64,000 nucleotides of DNA from Cocos nucifera. Lineage: Eukaryota; Streptophyta; Magnoliopsida; Arecales; Arecaceae. The notes beneath the pieces were generated by a model, which had not been told where the DNA came from, made no database searches, and saw only the letters and a program-made list of their open reading frames with translations. Below, piece by piece: positions 44,995 to 58,896 of this stretch. The position numbers were made by a program, and so were the translations under genes. The first letter of the stretch is position 1. Each line of letters starts with the position of its first letter. Location: NCBI GenBank assembly GCA_006176705.1, contig QRFJ01003071.1:47566-111565 (forward strand), in the 5' to 3' direction.

Positions 44995-47444
44995 TGAAGG
45001 AACCAGATCTAGGGTTTTATGGGTAGATCTTGAAACTTTTTCAAGATCATGCAACGAAGGACTTAAATAAATTAAATATTTATTTAAATAAATATGTAAA
45101 CATCTAGATTTTAGATCTATTATATGATCAAGGCATGATATTAAATCAAAAATTAGAATCATACAAGAAAAAAAATGTTGATCAAATCAACCTAGATCTA
45201 TACCACATCAAATGCAGGTATGAAGTTAATAGATTAGATCGATTACCTAAGCAAGTTAGATGTTCTAACTTGCTGATCTAGGCTTGAGGATGAAGTCATA
45301 AGACACACACGCATCCGGCCTCTAGAAGTCATCTACATGAGCCCACGAACACGATCAGAGATCTAGATGCAGAAAATCGGCACAATATGCTAGCACTGTG
45401 CTGATCTCTCTTCGACGGTTGATCCGATGCTTCCTTCTTTGAAACCTAGACACTCCAAAAAACTAGAAGAAAATAGGAAGATTTGTGATGCTAAGACACC
45501 TATCAAAAGCTCACAAAAAGGGAGGAAGAGCTTTGAAACAAAAACCTAAAAAGAAGATCTTCTTCTTCTTCTTTGTTCTTTTTCTAGATACCCTGATTTG
45601 TGTTTTCAATATCTTCACAACCTAGATGAATTTTTCTCTAATTTCTCTACACCAAATAGGCCCCTCAAACGTCTACAATCCACAAAAATTTTACATAAAA
45701 ATTCTTTTTAAATAAAGAGATATACAAAGTCTAAATTAGGTAGAAAACCTAGACTAGGAAGGACCAAATAAGGGAAGTTGGGGTGTCCCCACCTTTTTTT
45801 CTGCCATGGACCAGCAAAGCGGGGTGCACAAAAAAGTCCTCTTTTACCATGAAAATCAAAGAAAATAAAGAAGGATGGGTTGGCACACTTATGGGAAGAG
45901 TTTTGGTTGACAAGGATTCTATCTCATAGAATCCTTAAGCAAAACTAATTTCCCTTTTGACTTGGTCTTTCAACAAACTTCCATAGGAGAAAAAAGAAGA
46001 GAGTTGTGAGGTGTGAGAAACCTTTGGGTGTGGAGATTATTCACATAAAAATACAAAGAGAAAAGGGTGGGGCACGAGGATTAGGTGGTGCAAGGAATAG
46101 GGAGTCCTAGTCACACTAGGACCCCTATTTTGACTTGGTCAAACAAGATCTTTTAACCAAATAAAAATAAGAGTAAACCAATCCAATTAAATAAGACTCT
46201 AATCCATTTAAAAACTTAATTAAATTAGATTAATTTTAATTTAATTTTAATTTAATTTTTTAATCAAATTAAAAAATTAGGTTGAGCCAAGTCCTAGTTA
46301 GACTAGGATTAGTTCTTCCTTGCACTTGACTATCCAATAAGCCAATTGGACTTGATCCAATCAAGTCCAAACCAAATCTAATTAAATCATATATAATTAG
46401 ACTTAATCTCAACCTTCTAGCTTAATCAAATTAAGTTAATTAGCAATCAAATTGCTAATTGATCCTCCTGCAATACTTGCACTAGGTTAAACACCAATCG
46501 TATTGATTGTTTAACTCTAAAATGATTCTAAATCGCTGATCAACCATCTGATCAAATCGTGAACTCTAATTTGTGTGACCTCATAGGTCCGAACCTAAGC
46601 TAGTAGCATAGAAATAAATTTTTATATCAATCAAAGTGACCATCTAGCAATGATACCCGATGGTCGGATAGGTCGAAAGGTGTAGAACACCATCCTTAGA
46701 ACCAATGCGAATATAGTTTTCATATAATTCATCCCCTTGACCATAATGCTCATAGAACACCTAAGAGTTCAACTATCAACTCTGACTAGGTTGTCCACAT
46801 TGTATTTCAAAATATTAAATCCATCTGATTGATTACCCTAGCCAAGGTTTTGCTATATTGAAATACAGTGATACATTCTTCTCCAACTCTTGGAGTAGTC
46901 AATTCCATCTTGATCACACTCCGACTTCGTAAGTACTTGACCATGTCCAAAAGTCTTCTATTGCTAAATTAGAAATTTAGTTAGTCCGGTACCAAAGCAT
47001 AGTGAGTTGCTTGCAAGTCACTGAGGTGATCTCAGGTCTAAGGGTTACTTATACCTATATCCCATCAGAAATATTCTCGACAGTAGAATGCTCTGGAGTT
47101 GGTCAAGTTCAATGACAATGTACCCATACATCTTACCTATATATCATACCAGTGTCTCTAAACTCTTTGGTTAAGAGGACAATCGATCTATGCTCGATAG
47201 ACGCTGTCATCCTAATTAACAGCCTATTATTTGGTCGTAAACAAATTTAAGGACTAACCAATAAATCCTCTCTTTATTGAAACTAAATAGTCCTAAGCAC
47301 TTCATCACAACAATGGAGTTCATTAGAAGATGTAAATTTATAATGAAAAAAGATGCCAAAATATTTTTTATTAATTAATAAATCAATTATAATATCTCAA
47401 CCATCAACAAGCTGATGATTGGCTTTGGGACATAATTTTTAACA
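44995..47444 (-). repeat. 3' LTR of element E
   Basis: On the plus strand it runs from TGAAGGAACC to TTTTTAACA, about 2.45 kb. The inner edge is set by the polypurine tract just beyond (ACTCCCACTT at 47445-47454). The outer edge is chosen from the TGAAGG start where RNase H of H breaks off. Its 5' part matches the window start (1-997). The R-U5 side holds plant-like A/T-rich tracts and no coding frame. Confidence 0.7.
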
Positions 47445-47457
47445 ACTCCCACTTATC

Positions 47458-50382
47458 CTAAAGCCACTCGGCATAATATCTAATACCCATCTTCGACTTA
47501 TAATTGTCAAACTCTTTGATTGCCAGGACTTTAGTGAAGGGATCGACTAGGTTCTTCTTTCCATCGATCGTCTGAAGATCGACGTCACCACGATCCACGA
47601 TCTCATGGACCAAATGGAAGTGGCGCAGAATGTGCTTTGTCCACTGGTGTGCCTTCGGTTCCTTTGCTTGAGCTATGATGCCAGTGCTATCGTAGTAGAG
47701 CAGGACTGGACCATCAATGGAGGATGCTACTTTGAGAGCTCGATGATGAACTTCCTCAACCATACAGCTTTCTTTGCTGTATCTGATGCTGCCATATACT
47801 CTACTTCGCAAATAGAGTCAGCCACTGTATGCTGCTTGAAACTTTTCCAGCAGATCACTCCATTTAGATTAAAGATATACCCCGACATACTTTTACTGTC
47901 ATCATGGTCAAATTGAAAGTTGAAGTCTTTAAACCCCATTAGCTTCAAATCTGACTCACCATAAACCAACCATTGGTCCTTAGTATTTCTCAAATGCTTA
48001 AGGATGGTTTTAACCACCTTCCAGTGATTTTCTCTAGGGTCAGTATCTACTCGCTATTCCTAGGGAGTATGCCATGTCTGATCTCATACATATCATTGCA
48101 TACATAATAGACCCCACTATCGAAGCATATAAAATTTTACTCATACGCTCTCTCTCTTCAGGAGTTATCAGACAATCCTTCTCAGAGAAAAATTTCTTGG
48201 CCTATCGAAAGATAGCCCTTTTTGGAATTCTCCATGTTGAACCTCTTCAGCATAGTTTCTATGTATGTGGACTGGGATATACCAAGCATCCTTTTAGATC
48301 TATCCCTATAGATCTTCATCCCTAGGATGTAGGATGCTTCACTCAAGTCCTTCATGGAGAACTATGATGACAACCAAACTTTTATTCCTTACAGTGCGGA
48401 AATATCATTTCCGATTAAGAGAATGTCATCCACATACAAAATAAGGAATACCATTGCTGGACCATTTGTCCATTTGTAAATGCAAGATTCTTCTTCATTC
48501 TTAATGAAGCCATACATTTCGATCACTTTATCAAAACGCATATTTCAACTCCGAGATGCTTGCTTTAATCCATAAATAGATCTCTAAAGCCTACATACCT
48601 TGGACTCATCTATGGATGTGAACCCCTCAGATTGTATCATATACACCTCTTCGGTTAGCTCTCCATTTAGGAAAGCCATCTTCACATCCATCTACCAGAT
48701 CTCGTAGTCCAAGTGCGCAGCTATTGCAAGCATTATCCATATAGATTTGAGCATTGCCACTAGAGAGAATATCTCATCATAGTCAATACCATAATGTTGA
48801 TAATACCTCCTGGCAACCAGATGGGCTTTATAGGTCTCCACGTTTCCATCCGTACCTCTTTTTCTTTTGAATACCCATTTACACCCAATGGGTTTAACCC
48901 CTTCAGGTGGGTCAACTAATGTTCATACATCATTGACCTTCATAAAATCCATTTCAGATCTCATGGCTTCTAGCCATTTCTAAGAGTCGGGTCTCTGCAT
49001 CGCATCCATATAAATGATCGGGTCCTCATCATTCTCATCGAGTTTGATGGAATCATAATCCTGGACCAAGAATCCATAGTATCTATCCGAATGGCACGGT
49101 ACTCTACCAAATCGCCTTAATGGTGTAGGTTCACTAGGCTTCGAATCTGATCTAATTAAATCTGACTTAGGTTCAACATTTTATATCGAACTTTCTATCT
49201 ATTGAACTTCATCAAGTTCAATCTTAGAGGAAATAGTTCCTTCACCAAGAAACTTCTTTTCCAAAAAGATTTCCTTAAGGCCGACGAACATCTTTTGTTC
49301 ATCAGCATGGTAAAAATAGAATCCTTTGATCTTTTTGGGGTACCCTATGACTGTACACTTGTCAGACCTAGGTCCAAGTTTGTCTGTAACTAACCATTTA
49401 ACATAAGTTGGGCACCCCCAAATCCTAAGGTGTGAAAGTATTGGCTTATGCCCAGTCCATATCTCATATGGGGTTTTAACTACAAACTTATTTGGAATCC
49501 TATTTAATAGATAACAAGTCGATTCGAGTGCATATCCTCAGAAGGATATCGGCAAGCTAGCAAATCCTATCATGGATCGAACAATGTCTAATAGAGTTCG
49601 ATTCCTCCTTTCAGACACACCATTATGCTATGGTGTTCCAAGAGAAATCCATTGGGAGAGAATCTCATTCTCTCCTAGATATATGAGAAACACACTAGAA
49701 AGATATTCTCCTCCTCGGTCAGATTGAAGAGTATTAATACTCTTCCCAGTTTATTTTTCTACTTCACTTCAGAATCGTTTGAACATTTCAAAATAATCCG
49801 ACTTATGTTTCATCAGATAGACATATCCATATCTGGATAGATCATTTATGAAAGTGATGAAGTAGATATATCCACTCTGGCACCTATGCTCATTGGTCCA
49901 CATACATCAGTATGTACTAGACCTAAGAGCTCATTGGCTCTCTCATCTTTTTTAGTAAAAGATGACTTGGTCATTTTACTAAGAAGATAGAACTCATAGA
50001 TTAGAAGTGATTTACAATCACTAACTTCGAGGATTCTCTCTTGAGTCAACCTATTTATCTTGTTCTTGTTTATATAACCTAGTCTACAGTGCCATAAGTA
50101 GATATTTAATACACTATCTAATCTAGGATGCTTGCCAGTAGAATAAATTATATTAATAGATTGTGATAATATATATACACCATTGTTCAATTATCCATAG
50201 AAAGCAGTAACATCATTTACAATGACATTACAAACTCATTTCTTTATTTAAATTTTATAATTGTTCATGGCTAAAAGGCCTATAGAAATGATATTTAAAT
50301 AGAAATTAGGATAGAAATGACAATCACTAAGAATAATGGAATGAGATTCAAATACAAGTTTCAAAATTTCTAAAGCTAGAAC
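47458..50382 (-). pseudogene. Copia pol of element E, cut by element G
   Basis: Minus-strand pol, read from its right end. The protease remnant and pre-integrase region are at 50382-49846 (YLWHCRLGYINKNKINRL, then LLSKMTKSSF and HTDVCGP). Integrase lies about 49850-49500 and RT about 49000-48050, with an intact YVDD at 48436-48425. RNase H is at 48017-47458 (SMSGYIFNLNG, EVEYMAASD, LLYYDSTGIIAQAKEP) and ends RYYAEWL. Several stops and frameshifts separate the parts. Gag, leader and 5' LTR should lie beyond G's insertion point at 50383 and are not in the window. The lineage matches element H, not the A/B/D/F group. Confidence 0.85.
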
Positions 50383-51845
50383 TGTTAGATATATGTGCCC
50401 TAGAAGCCAAAATTGGCTGACACTTGTAATACACTTCTAGGGACAAAATTATAATTTTGACTAATATCAATAAAATGAGTTATTTTCTATCACATATGTG
50501 TATTTAGTGTCTGTGATACATCCTTTGAGTTAATGATAATGATAATTCAAACTTTCAAGAGTTGAAAATTTAAGACATGAATAATCATTATTAACTCATA
50601 AAATGCTCCCAACCATAGGATCATCACGAAGATGGTGATTGGTCTAGAAGGTTGGTGTACAATCGCTTCTCTTTAGTAGATAAATCTTGAGTCTACGGTG
50701 TGGAGACATCAGAGTGAGAGTATAGGTACTCGTTAGAGAATGAGGGCACTGAGCGTGACCATCTCGAGTAGTCATTAGGGAGTCTACCTTCTCATCAATG
50801 ACTGACTCGATGCTGCAGTAGTGTGTCTGGTTCTTTGACCTGAGATGCATCGGTAGTTCACCTTGAGGGTGTTATAGTTTGACTACACCATTACTCGAGT
50901 CTCCTAGCCATTCGGAAACCCTGAGGTGTATGTTGGCTATAGCATGTTCATTGTAGGAACTGGATAGCATCAAGATGGAATCTATCTACCTCGGTGGTAG
51001 AGGAGCAGCCCTATGATGATCATGAGAATCAAGTCCAGAAGTCCATGGCCATGGTAGAGTGAAATAATAGAAAGAGTTTCTATTTAGGTTTTCACATTGG
51101 ACTTGGAATCGAATGATTACATCATATGATAGAGACTAGGGTTTGACGAGTTCACCTTAACCCTAATCTGATCGGGGCTCAAGATAGAAGAACTTAATCA
51201 CATAGGTAGCTGCACCAAGAGGTTCGCATTCAGCTCTGATGGGTTGCCACCATATACTGCTAGGTGTCACTGGTGGATTTTGGGAGCAATTAGAATGATT
51301 TAGATGATCGATCATTCTAGCTGTTTGAATCAGAAGAGTTCTGATCCATCGAAAGGAGTTTTTGATGATGTCGATGATAGAGATCATGACATATCCCATT
51401 ACCATACAGAACTGAACCTAACTGGGTCACACAAATAAGGGTTTGAATCTGGTGATCATCAATTGAACTGATCCAGTTCAATTGATCTGAATGAGATTCA
51501 ATTAGGTTCAAGAAAATCGTGCTAGCACTCGATTGAACCTAACGTTCTTCTTTTACTATCATAAATAGTTGTCCTGACTGAGCCAAAGGAGTTTGTGCTC
51601 ATTCAGAGGCCTTCATTTGGTCTGACTGGAGCTTGTCCAAGTCAGAAAAGGTTGTCTTATTTTGTAAGACATTACTTGCTATTTTTGGTCACCTACCATT
51701 TCTCATTGTCCTTTGACTTTGGTCAAAAGTTGACCTTTGACTGGTCAAATGTTGACCATTGACACTTTGACTTTTGTCCACATGTCATGCACCTATTGGA
51801 GGGCTGGTGGGGGCTTGTCCCTCTATCAAAACCTGGCAAGGAGGA

Positions 51846-51880
51846 GGGCACACGCCACACGCCACCCTTGGCGTGTGCCC
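51846..51880 (+). promoter_or_regulatory. GC-rich U3 hairpin of G
   Basis: GGGCACACGCCA (51846-51857) pairs perfectly over 12 bp with TGGCGTGTGCCC (51869-51880). The loop has grown through a 7-base repeat (CACGCCA twice). The G-T pair of B is A-T here. Confidence 0.55.
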
Positions 51881-52687
51881 AAGCTGGAGGCACCCAGGAG
51901 TCCTTATTGGATAGGGACTCCATCTCCTTTTTGGATTTTGATTAGAGTTCTCCTAAGAACCAACTTTGACTGATCTTAGGTGCCATCTAAAGAGGAATCC
52001 GGGGGACTCTATTTCAACCAATCAAATTTAGAACTGATTTTACAAAGGGTTGTGATTGGTTGGGAAGAAGAGGAGTTGGATCACGCTTAGTTTATAAATA
52101 AGACCCTGCGCCCAACTCAAAAAAAAAGTTATAATTCTCCATGCCCCAAGGCTGCTTCTCCTCTTCTCCTCCATGCCAAAGCACCTTCTCCCTCTCCTCT
52201 CCACGTCCAAAGAGGTTTGGATTCTTGGTTGGTGCAATCTAGATAAGAGAAAGATGATTGAAAGCTAGAAGGCTGCGCTGCTTCAAAGGACAACTGCCGA
52301 TCTTCAAAAGAAGTTTTGAAGATCCTTCAGATCAGATCCAGATCTAATTTTTAGAGATGTGATAGAAAAGAAGAGGATCTTCATATCCAGCTTGAGTGGA
52401 TACTGGTAGAGGCTAGGCATTTGCATGGCTAGATCCAGAACCTTCCGCTGCTCACAGGATCATCATCGGATAATAGGATTACCCACTTCAAGATAAATTA
52501 AATTTGATTTAATTTATCTAATTTTATTTTAATTATTAAAATAATAAGAATTAGATTTGAAACATCTCAGATCTGATTTAGATCAAAGAAAAAAAAAATT
52601 AAAATATATCTCTTGATCTGATCAGATCTGAATGAACCTGGCCTGGGAAATCAGGATTTTCCTTCAACTGGTATCAGAGCCAAGATT

Positions 52688-52692
52688 CTAAA
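52688..52692. repeat. Target-site duplication of element F, left copy
   Basis: CTAAA here and CTAAA at 62842-62846 flank F: a perfect 5-bp match. Removing F and one copy restores the leader sequence TTCTAAAAGTATTTAG, as in B at 19277-19292. Confidence 0.92.
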
Positions 52693-54965
52693 TGAAGAAA
52701 AATCCTGATTTCCTAGTCCAGGCTCGCTCAGATCTGATTAGATCAAGAGATATATTTCAAAAAAAATTTTCTTTAATCTGTATCAGATCTAAAATATTTC
52801 AGATCTGATTCTTATTATTTTAATAAATAAAATAAAATAAGGATAAATTAAATCAAATTTAATTTACCTGATTTGGGTAATTCTATTACCCATTGATGAT
52901 CCTATTTGAAGCGAAAGATTCTCGATCTAGCCATGCAAGCGCCTAGCCTCTACCGGTATCCACTTAGGCTGGATCTGGGGATCCTCTTCTTCTCTATCAC
53001 GCCACCAAAAATTAGATCTGGATCTGATTTGGAGGATCTTCAAAACTCGTTTTGAAGATCAGCAGTCGTCCTTTGCAGCAGCGCAGCCTTCTAGCTTTTA
53101 GTCGCCTTTCTTTGATCTGGATTGCACCAACCATGGTCCAAAACTTCTTTTGGACGTGGAGAGGAGAGGGAGAAGGTGAGTTTGGCATGGAGGAAGAAGG
53201 GAGAGGCAGCCTTGGGGCATGGGGTTTCTTAAACTTAATCTGAGTTGGGTGCAGGGTCTTATTTATAGACTATCTGTGATCCAACTTCTCTTCTTCCCAA
53301 CCAATCACAACTCTTTATGAAATCAGATCTAAATCTGATTGGTGGGAATAGAGTCCCCTGGATTCCTCCTTAGAGGGTGCCTAAGACCAGTCAAAGTTGG
53401 TTCTTAGGAGAACTCTAATTGGAATCCAAAAAGGAGATGGAGTCCTTGTCCAACAAGGACTCCTAGGCGCCTCCAACTTGGGCACATGCCTAGGGTGGCG
53501 TGCGCCCTCCTCCTTGCCAGGTTCTAGTAGGGGGACAAGCCCCCACCAGCTCTCCAATAGGTGCATGACATGTGGTCAAAAGTCAAAGTGTCAATGGTCA
53601 ACATTTGACCAGTCAAAGGTAGACTTTTGACCAAAGTCAAAGAACAAGAAATGGCAGGTGACCAAAAATGGCAGGTAATGTCTTACAAAATAAGACAACC
53701 TTTTCTGACTTGGACAACCTCCAGTCAGACCATATGAAGGCCTCTGATTGAGCACAAACTCCTTTGGCTCAGCTAGGACAACTTATTTATGATAGCAAAA
53801 GAAGAACGTTAGGTTCAATCGAGTGCTAGCACGATTTTCTTGAACCTAATTGAATCTCATTCAGATCAATTGAACTAGATCAGTTCAATTGATGATCACC
53901 AGATTCAAACCCTTGTTTGTGTGACCCAGTTAGGTTCAGTTCTGTATGGTAATGGGATATGTCATGATCTCTATCATCGACATCATCGAAACTCCTTTCG
54001 ATGGATCAGAACTCTTCTGATTCGAACAGCTAGAATGATCGATCATCTAAATCATTCTAATTGCTCCCAAAATCCACCAGTGACACCTAGCAGTATATGG
54101 TGGCAACCCATCAGAGCTGAATGCGAACCTCTTGGTGCAGCTACCTGTGTGATTAAGTTCTTCTATCTTGAGCCCCGATCAGATTAGGGTTAAGGTAAAC
54201 TCGTCAAACCCTAGTTCTCTGTCATATGATGTAATCATTCGATTCGAGTCCGATGTGAAAATCTAAATAGAAACTCTTTCTATTATTTCACTCTGCCATG
54301 GCCATGGACTTCTGGACTTGATTCTCATGATCATCATAGGGCTGCTCCTCTACCACCGAGGTAGATAGATTCCATCTTGATGCAATCCAGTTCCTACAAT
54401 GAACATGCTATAGCCAACATACACCTCAGGGTTCCGAATGGCTAGGAGACCGAGTAATGGTGTAGTCAAACTATAACACCCTCAAGGTGAACTGTCGATG
54501 CACCTCAGGTCAAAGAACCAGACACACTACTGCAGCATCGAGTCAGTCATTGACGAGAAGGTAGACTCCCTAATGACTACTCGAGGTGGTCACGCTCAGT
54601 GCCCTCGTTCTCTAACGAGTACCTATACTCTCGCTCCAGTGTCTCCACACCGTAGACTCAAGACTCATCTACTAAAGAGAAGCGATTGTACACCAACCTT
54701 TCGGATCAATCACCATCCTCATGATGATCCTATGGTCGGGAGCATTTTATGAGTTAATAATGATTATTCATGTCTTAAATTTTCAACTCTTGAAAATATG
54801 AATTATCATTACCATTAACTCAAAGGATGTATCACAGACACTAAATACACATATGTGATAGAAAATAACCCATTTTATTGATTATAGTCAAAATTATAAT
54901 TTTGCCCCTAGAAGTGTATTACAAGTGTCAGCCAATTCTGGCTTCTAGGGCACATATATCTAACA
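52693..54965 (-). repeat. 3' LTR of element F
   Basis: 2273 bp, from TGAAG to TCTAACA on the plus strand. TATA box on the minus strand at 53267-53260, GGAGTCC stem-loop at 53439-53463 (perfect 11 bp), W-box cluster 53575-53640. The polypurine tract (minus AAGTGGGAGA) is at 54976-54967. Confidence 0.9.
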
Positions 54966-54979
54966 ATCTCCCACTTGTC

Positions 54980-57900
54980 CTAAAGCCAATTGGCTACAAG
55001 TCTAAGTCCCATCTTCTCAAGGTGGGCTTCGATCTTCTGCTGGCCCAACGGCTTTGTAAGTGGGTCTGCCACATTATCTGTGGAGTTGACTCTCTTGACC
55101 TCGACGTAACCCTTCTCGAGGTAATCGCGGATGAGGTGGTATCGCCACTCAATATGCTTGGATTTCTGGTGAGACCTCGGCTCCTTAGCAAGGGCTATGG
55201 CGCCATTGTTGTCGCAGTATAGAGGAATGGCATCTGATGGCATTACTCCGATTTCTGCAGCAAACTTCTTGTACCAGAATGCTTCCTTCGCAGCCTTTGA
55301 TGCAGCGATATATTCTGCTTCCATGGTGGAATCTGCTATCACCATTTGCTTGGAACTCTTCCAGTTGACAGCACCACCATTGCACACAAACAGACTCCCA
55401 GATGTTGACTTTCGATCATCTATATCGGACATGAAATCCGAGTCTGTGTATCCCTGGACTTGGAGTTCTCCATTACCAAAGACCAACATCATATCCTTAG
55501 TTCTTCTTAAGTACTTAAGGATACATTTCACAGAAGTCCAGTGTTCTTCACCTGAATTTGACTGATATCTGCTTGTGACACTCACAGCATGGGCTATATC
55601 AGGTCGTGTACATAGCATGGCATACATGAGGCTCCCTATTGCAGAAGCATAAGGGATCTTGCTCATGCATTCTATTTCCTCAGGTGTGCTGGGGCACATC
55701 TTCTTGGAAAGATGAATACCATGTCTGAAGGGTATTAATCCCCTCTTAGAGTTTTCCATACTAAACCTCTTTAGTACTTTCTCTATGTACATCTTCTGTG
55801 AAAGTCCCAGCATCCTATTCGGTCTATCCCTATAGACCTTAATTCCTAGAATAAAGGATGCTTCGCCTAAGTCTTTCATGGAGAATTCCTTGGACAACCT
55901 TGACAACCATAATTTGACTGTTGTCATCATGGGAACATCATTCCCAATAAGGAGGATGTCATCCACGTACAATACGAGGAAGATAACAGCGCTCCCACTG
56001 ACCCTTTTGAAAACACACGGTTCCTCTTCATTTTTGATGAAACCAAATATTTTGATCACATCATTGAAATGAGTGTTCCAGCTCCGAGATGCTTGCTTAA
56101 GTCCATATATGGACCTTTGCAGCTTGCAAACCTTGTGATCAGTATCACTGGATGTGAAACCTAGCGGCTGTTCCATATAGATATCTTCCTCAAGATATCC
56201 ATTCAAGAATGCCATTTTCACATCCATTTGCCATATTTCGTAATCAAAATAGGCTGCAACGGCAAGCAATGTGTGGATGGTTTTTAGCATAGCCACTAGG
56301 GAAAAGGTATCCTGATAGTCAATGCCTTTACGTTGACTATAACCTTTTGCCACTAGTCTAGCCTTGAATGTCTCCACATTTTCATCTACACCAATCTTTC
56401 TCTTGAAGATCCATTTACACCCAATAGGTACTATACCGTTCTGGTGGATCTACCAAGGTCCAGACTTGGTTTGATTGCATTGAGTCAATTTCTAACTGCA
56501 TTGCCTCTAGCCATTTCTCAGAGTCGATATCTGATATCACCTCGTTGTAGGTTTTGGGATCATCACCATGAGCACCATTGCCTATGAGGAACATTTTCTC
56601 TACTTCCTCTGAAATAATACCTAAGTATCTCTCAGGGGGATGGAAAACTCTTTTCGATCTATGAGGTGGAGGAGGTAGTGTTCTTATTGGCTCAACCTAA
56701 TTTGGTTCCAATTGGTCCTTAGCTCGTTGTACTTATGAGACTTTCTCATCAAGCTTAATCTGCTTTCCAATGCCGCTATCTTGAATAAACTATTTTTCAA
56801 GAAAGATGGTATGTCGACTCACAATCACATTGTGGTCTTCTAGAATGTAGAAATAGTATCCTAATGACTCTTTAGGATATCCTATGAATCAAGCTCTAAA
56901 GGACCTAAACTCTAACTTGTCCGCTTGTTGTCTTTTGACATGAGCCAGACAACCCCAAATTCTGAGATGACTCAGACTTGGTTTCTTACCGTGCCATATC
57001 TCATACGGTGTGGTAGGAACGGTTTTAGAGGAAATCCTATTCAGTAGATAAGTTGAAGTTAACAATGAGTGTCCCTAAAGAAAATCAGGAAGGTCTGTGA
57101 AGCTCATCATGGATCAAACCATATCCAATAGGGTCCGATTTCTCCATTCTGAAACCCCACTGAGTTGAGGTATTCCTAGTGGAGTCCATTGAGAGACTAT
57201 GCCATTTTCCTTTAGATAGTCTTGGAATTCCCGGCTAAGGTATTCATCTCCTCGATCTGATCGAAGAACCTTAATGGGTTTTTCAGTTTGTTTTTCTACT
57301 TCATGTCTAAATTTTTTGAACTTTTCAAAAGCTTCAGACTTGTCTCTCATAAGATACACATATCCATACCTAGACAGATCATCGGTAAAGGTAATGAAGT
57401 AGACAAAATTGCCTCTAACCGACACATCAAATAGGCCGCACACATCTGTATGTACTAGGGCAAGAAGATCTGTGGCCCTCTCCCCATGTCCAACAAAAGG
57501 GAGTTTGGTCATTTTGCCTTGAAGGCAGGATTCGCAAGTTGGATATGACTCGGAAGTCAATGGACTCAATAGCCCATTTTTCTTCCAATTTGTTGATCCT
57601 ATCTTCTGCTATATGACCTAATCTCAGGTGCCATAGATATCTATCATTTGGACTATCCCTAGGTCGTTTGGCATTCACGTTTTGCTTGATAGTTAGAATA
57701 GGTACATCAATATGTAGCTGATAAAGATCATTAATAAGAAAACCATTTGCAATTTTATTTCTTTCATAAAGAATGTTACAATGGTCCTTAAAGAAGGTAA
57801 TCACATAGCCTTCTATGCTAAGCATGAAACAGAAATCAAATTCCTGCTAGCTGCAGGCACATAATAACAGTCTTTCAAAACTAAGTCTAAACCAGATGGT

Positions 57901-58896
57901 AATCGAAGAGGGTATGTTCCATGGCTACTGCAGCAACTCTTGCTCCATTACCGATGCATAGGATCATGTCTCCATCCCTAACCTCCTGCTATCCTGTATG
58001 GAAGTGCACAGATGAGCACTAGAACCAAAGTCAAGCACCCAACTGGATGCAGAAGAAACCGTAAGGTTAGACTCAATAACGAGCATACCTCCAAAAGGAT
58101 CTTCCTTCTTGTTCTTCAGGATGGCCAGGTAAGTAGGACAGTTTCGCTTCCAATGGCTGTCGCTGTTGCAATGGAAACACTTTCCTTTGACATCGGCCTT
58201 TTTCTTTGGCTCTACCTTCTTCTTCTTTATTCCTTCCACCTTCTGCTTTTTCGCAGACTTCTTTTTCTTCCATAAGACTTTCTTTTGGAAGAAGTCCGTT
58301 CCATAGCAAGAACTGAGCCTTTAGAACCTTTCATAGAAAGCTTAGCGGTAACCAGCATATTCATTAATTCGGCCAAGGAATTTTGAAGTTTATGCATGTG
58401 GTAATTCATGATGAATTGCCCATATGCATCAATTAAGGATTGCAGAATAATATCGTTCTGCAGGTCGAAGTCTAACTTCACACCGAGCTTTCAAACTCCT
58501 CCATGATCTTGATCATTGTAGACAGTGATCTTGGATAGACTGCCATCACGCATCTTAACTTAAAAAGTCATTTCGTGACTTGATACTTGCTCGCGACTCA
58601 GTTCACAAACATCTCTATAGGACCAACATTTGTGAGCAGTTTCAATATCTTCATGTTGCGCTGGAGTCATCAGACATCAGCCAACAATGAATATCTGCCT
58701 TATTATCTTGTCTATCCAATTTCTCCAGAGACGCTCTCTGTTCAATGGATGGACGGCTGTAAGTGGAGGTCCTGGTCCAGTACATGGGTTAACTTCTCAG
58801 AAACCCAAAATTATTTGTAGTCCTGAGCCAATCTTTATAATTGGGTCTAGTCAGTCTATGTGTGTCCAGATATGTGCCAATGTTGCACGTAGACAT
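54980..58896 (-). pseudogene. Copia gag-pol of element F, partly open
   Basis: Gag starts at the ATG at 58896 on the minus strand, but 58896-58490 is broken by small deletions. Gag reads at 58481-58227. Zinc knuckle and protease share a frame at 58239-57964 (CFHCNSDSHWKRNC), where the protease motif is LDFG instead of LDSG. Integrase pieces lie at 57825-57427 and 57569-57114. One inserted base near 56437 shifts the RT start. From 56377 to 54980 a 465-codon frame is open: RT with MDVKMAFLNG (Asp at residue 52) and YVDD (137-140), RNase H with Asp312, Glu353 and Asp389, ending LRLVANWL. A 3-residue insertion (residues 159-161) is unique to F. Confidence 0.92.

Larger units (their letters stand above)
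50383..52692 (+). mobile_element. Ty1/copia element G, left part: 5' LTR, primer site, first leader bases
   Basis: LTR 50383-52666 (2284 bp, TGTTAG to CCTTCA), TATAAATA at 52093-52100, primer site TGGTATCAGAGC at 52669-52680. After 26 internal bases the element is interrupted by F at 52693 and resumes at 62842. Its left flank AGAAC (50378-50382) belongs to the protease region of E. The U3 has a W-box cluster (51713-51775) and both hairpins (51846-51880, 51897-51921). Confidence 0.88.
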
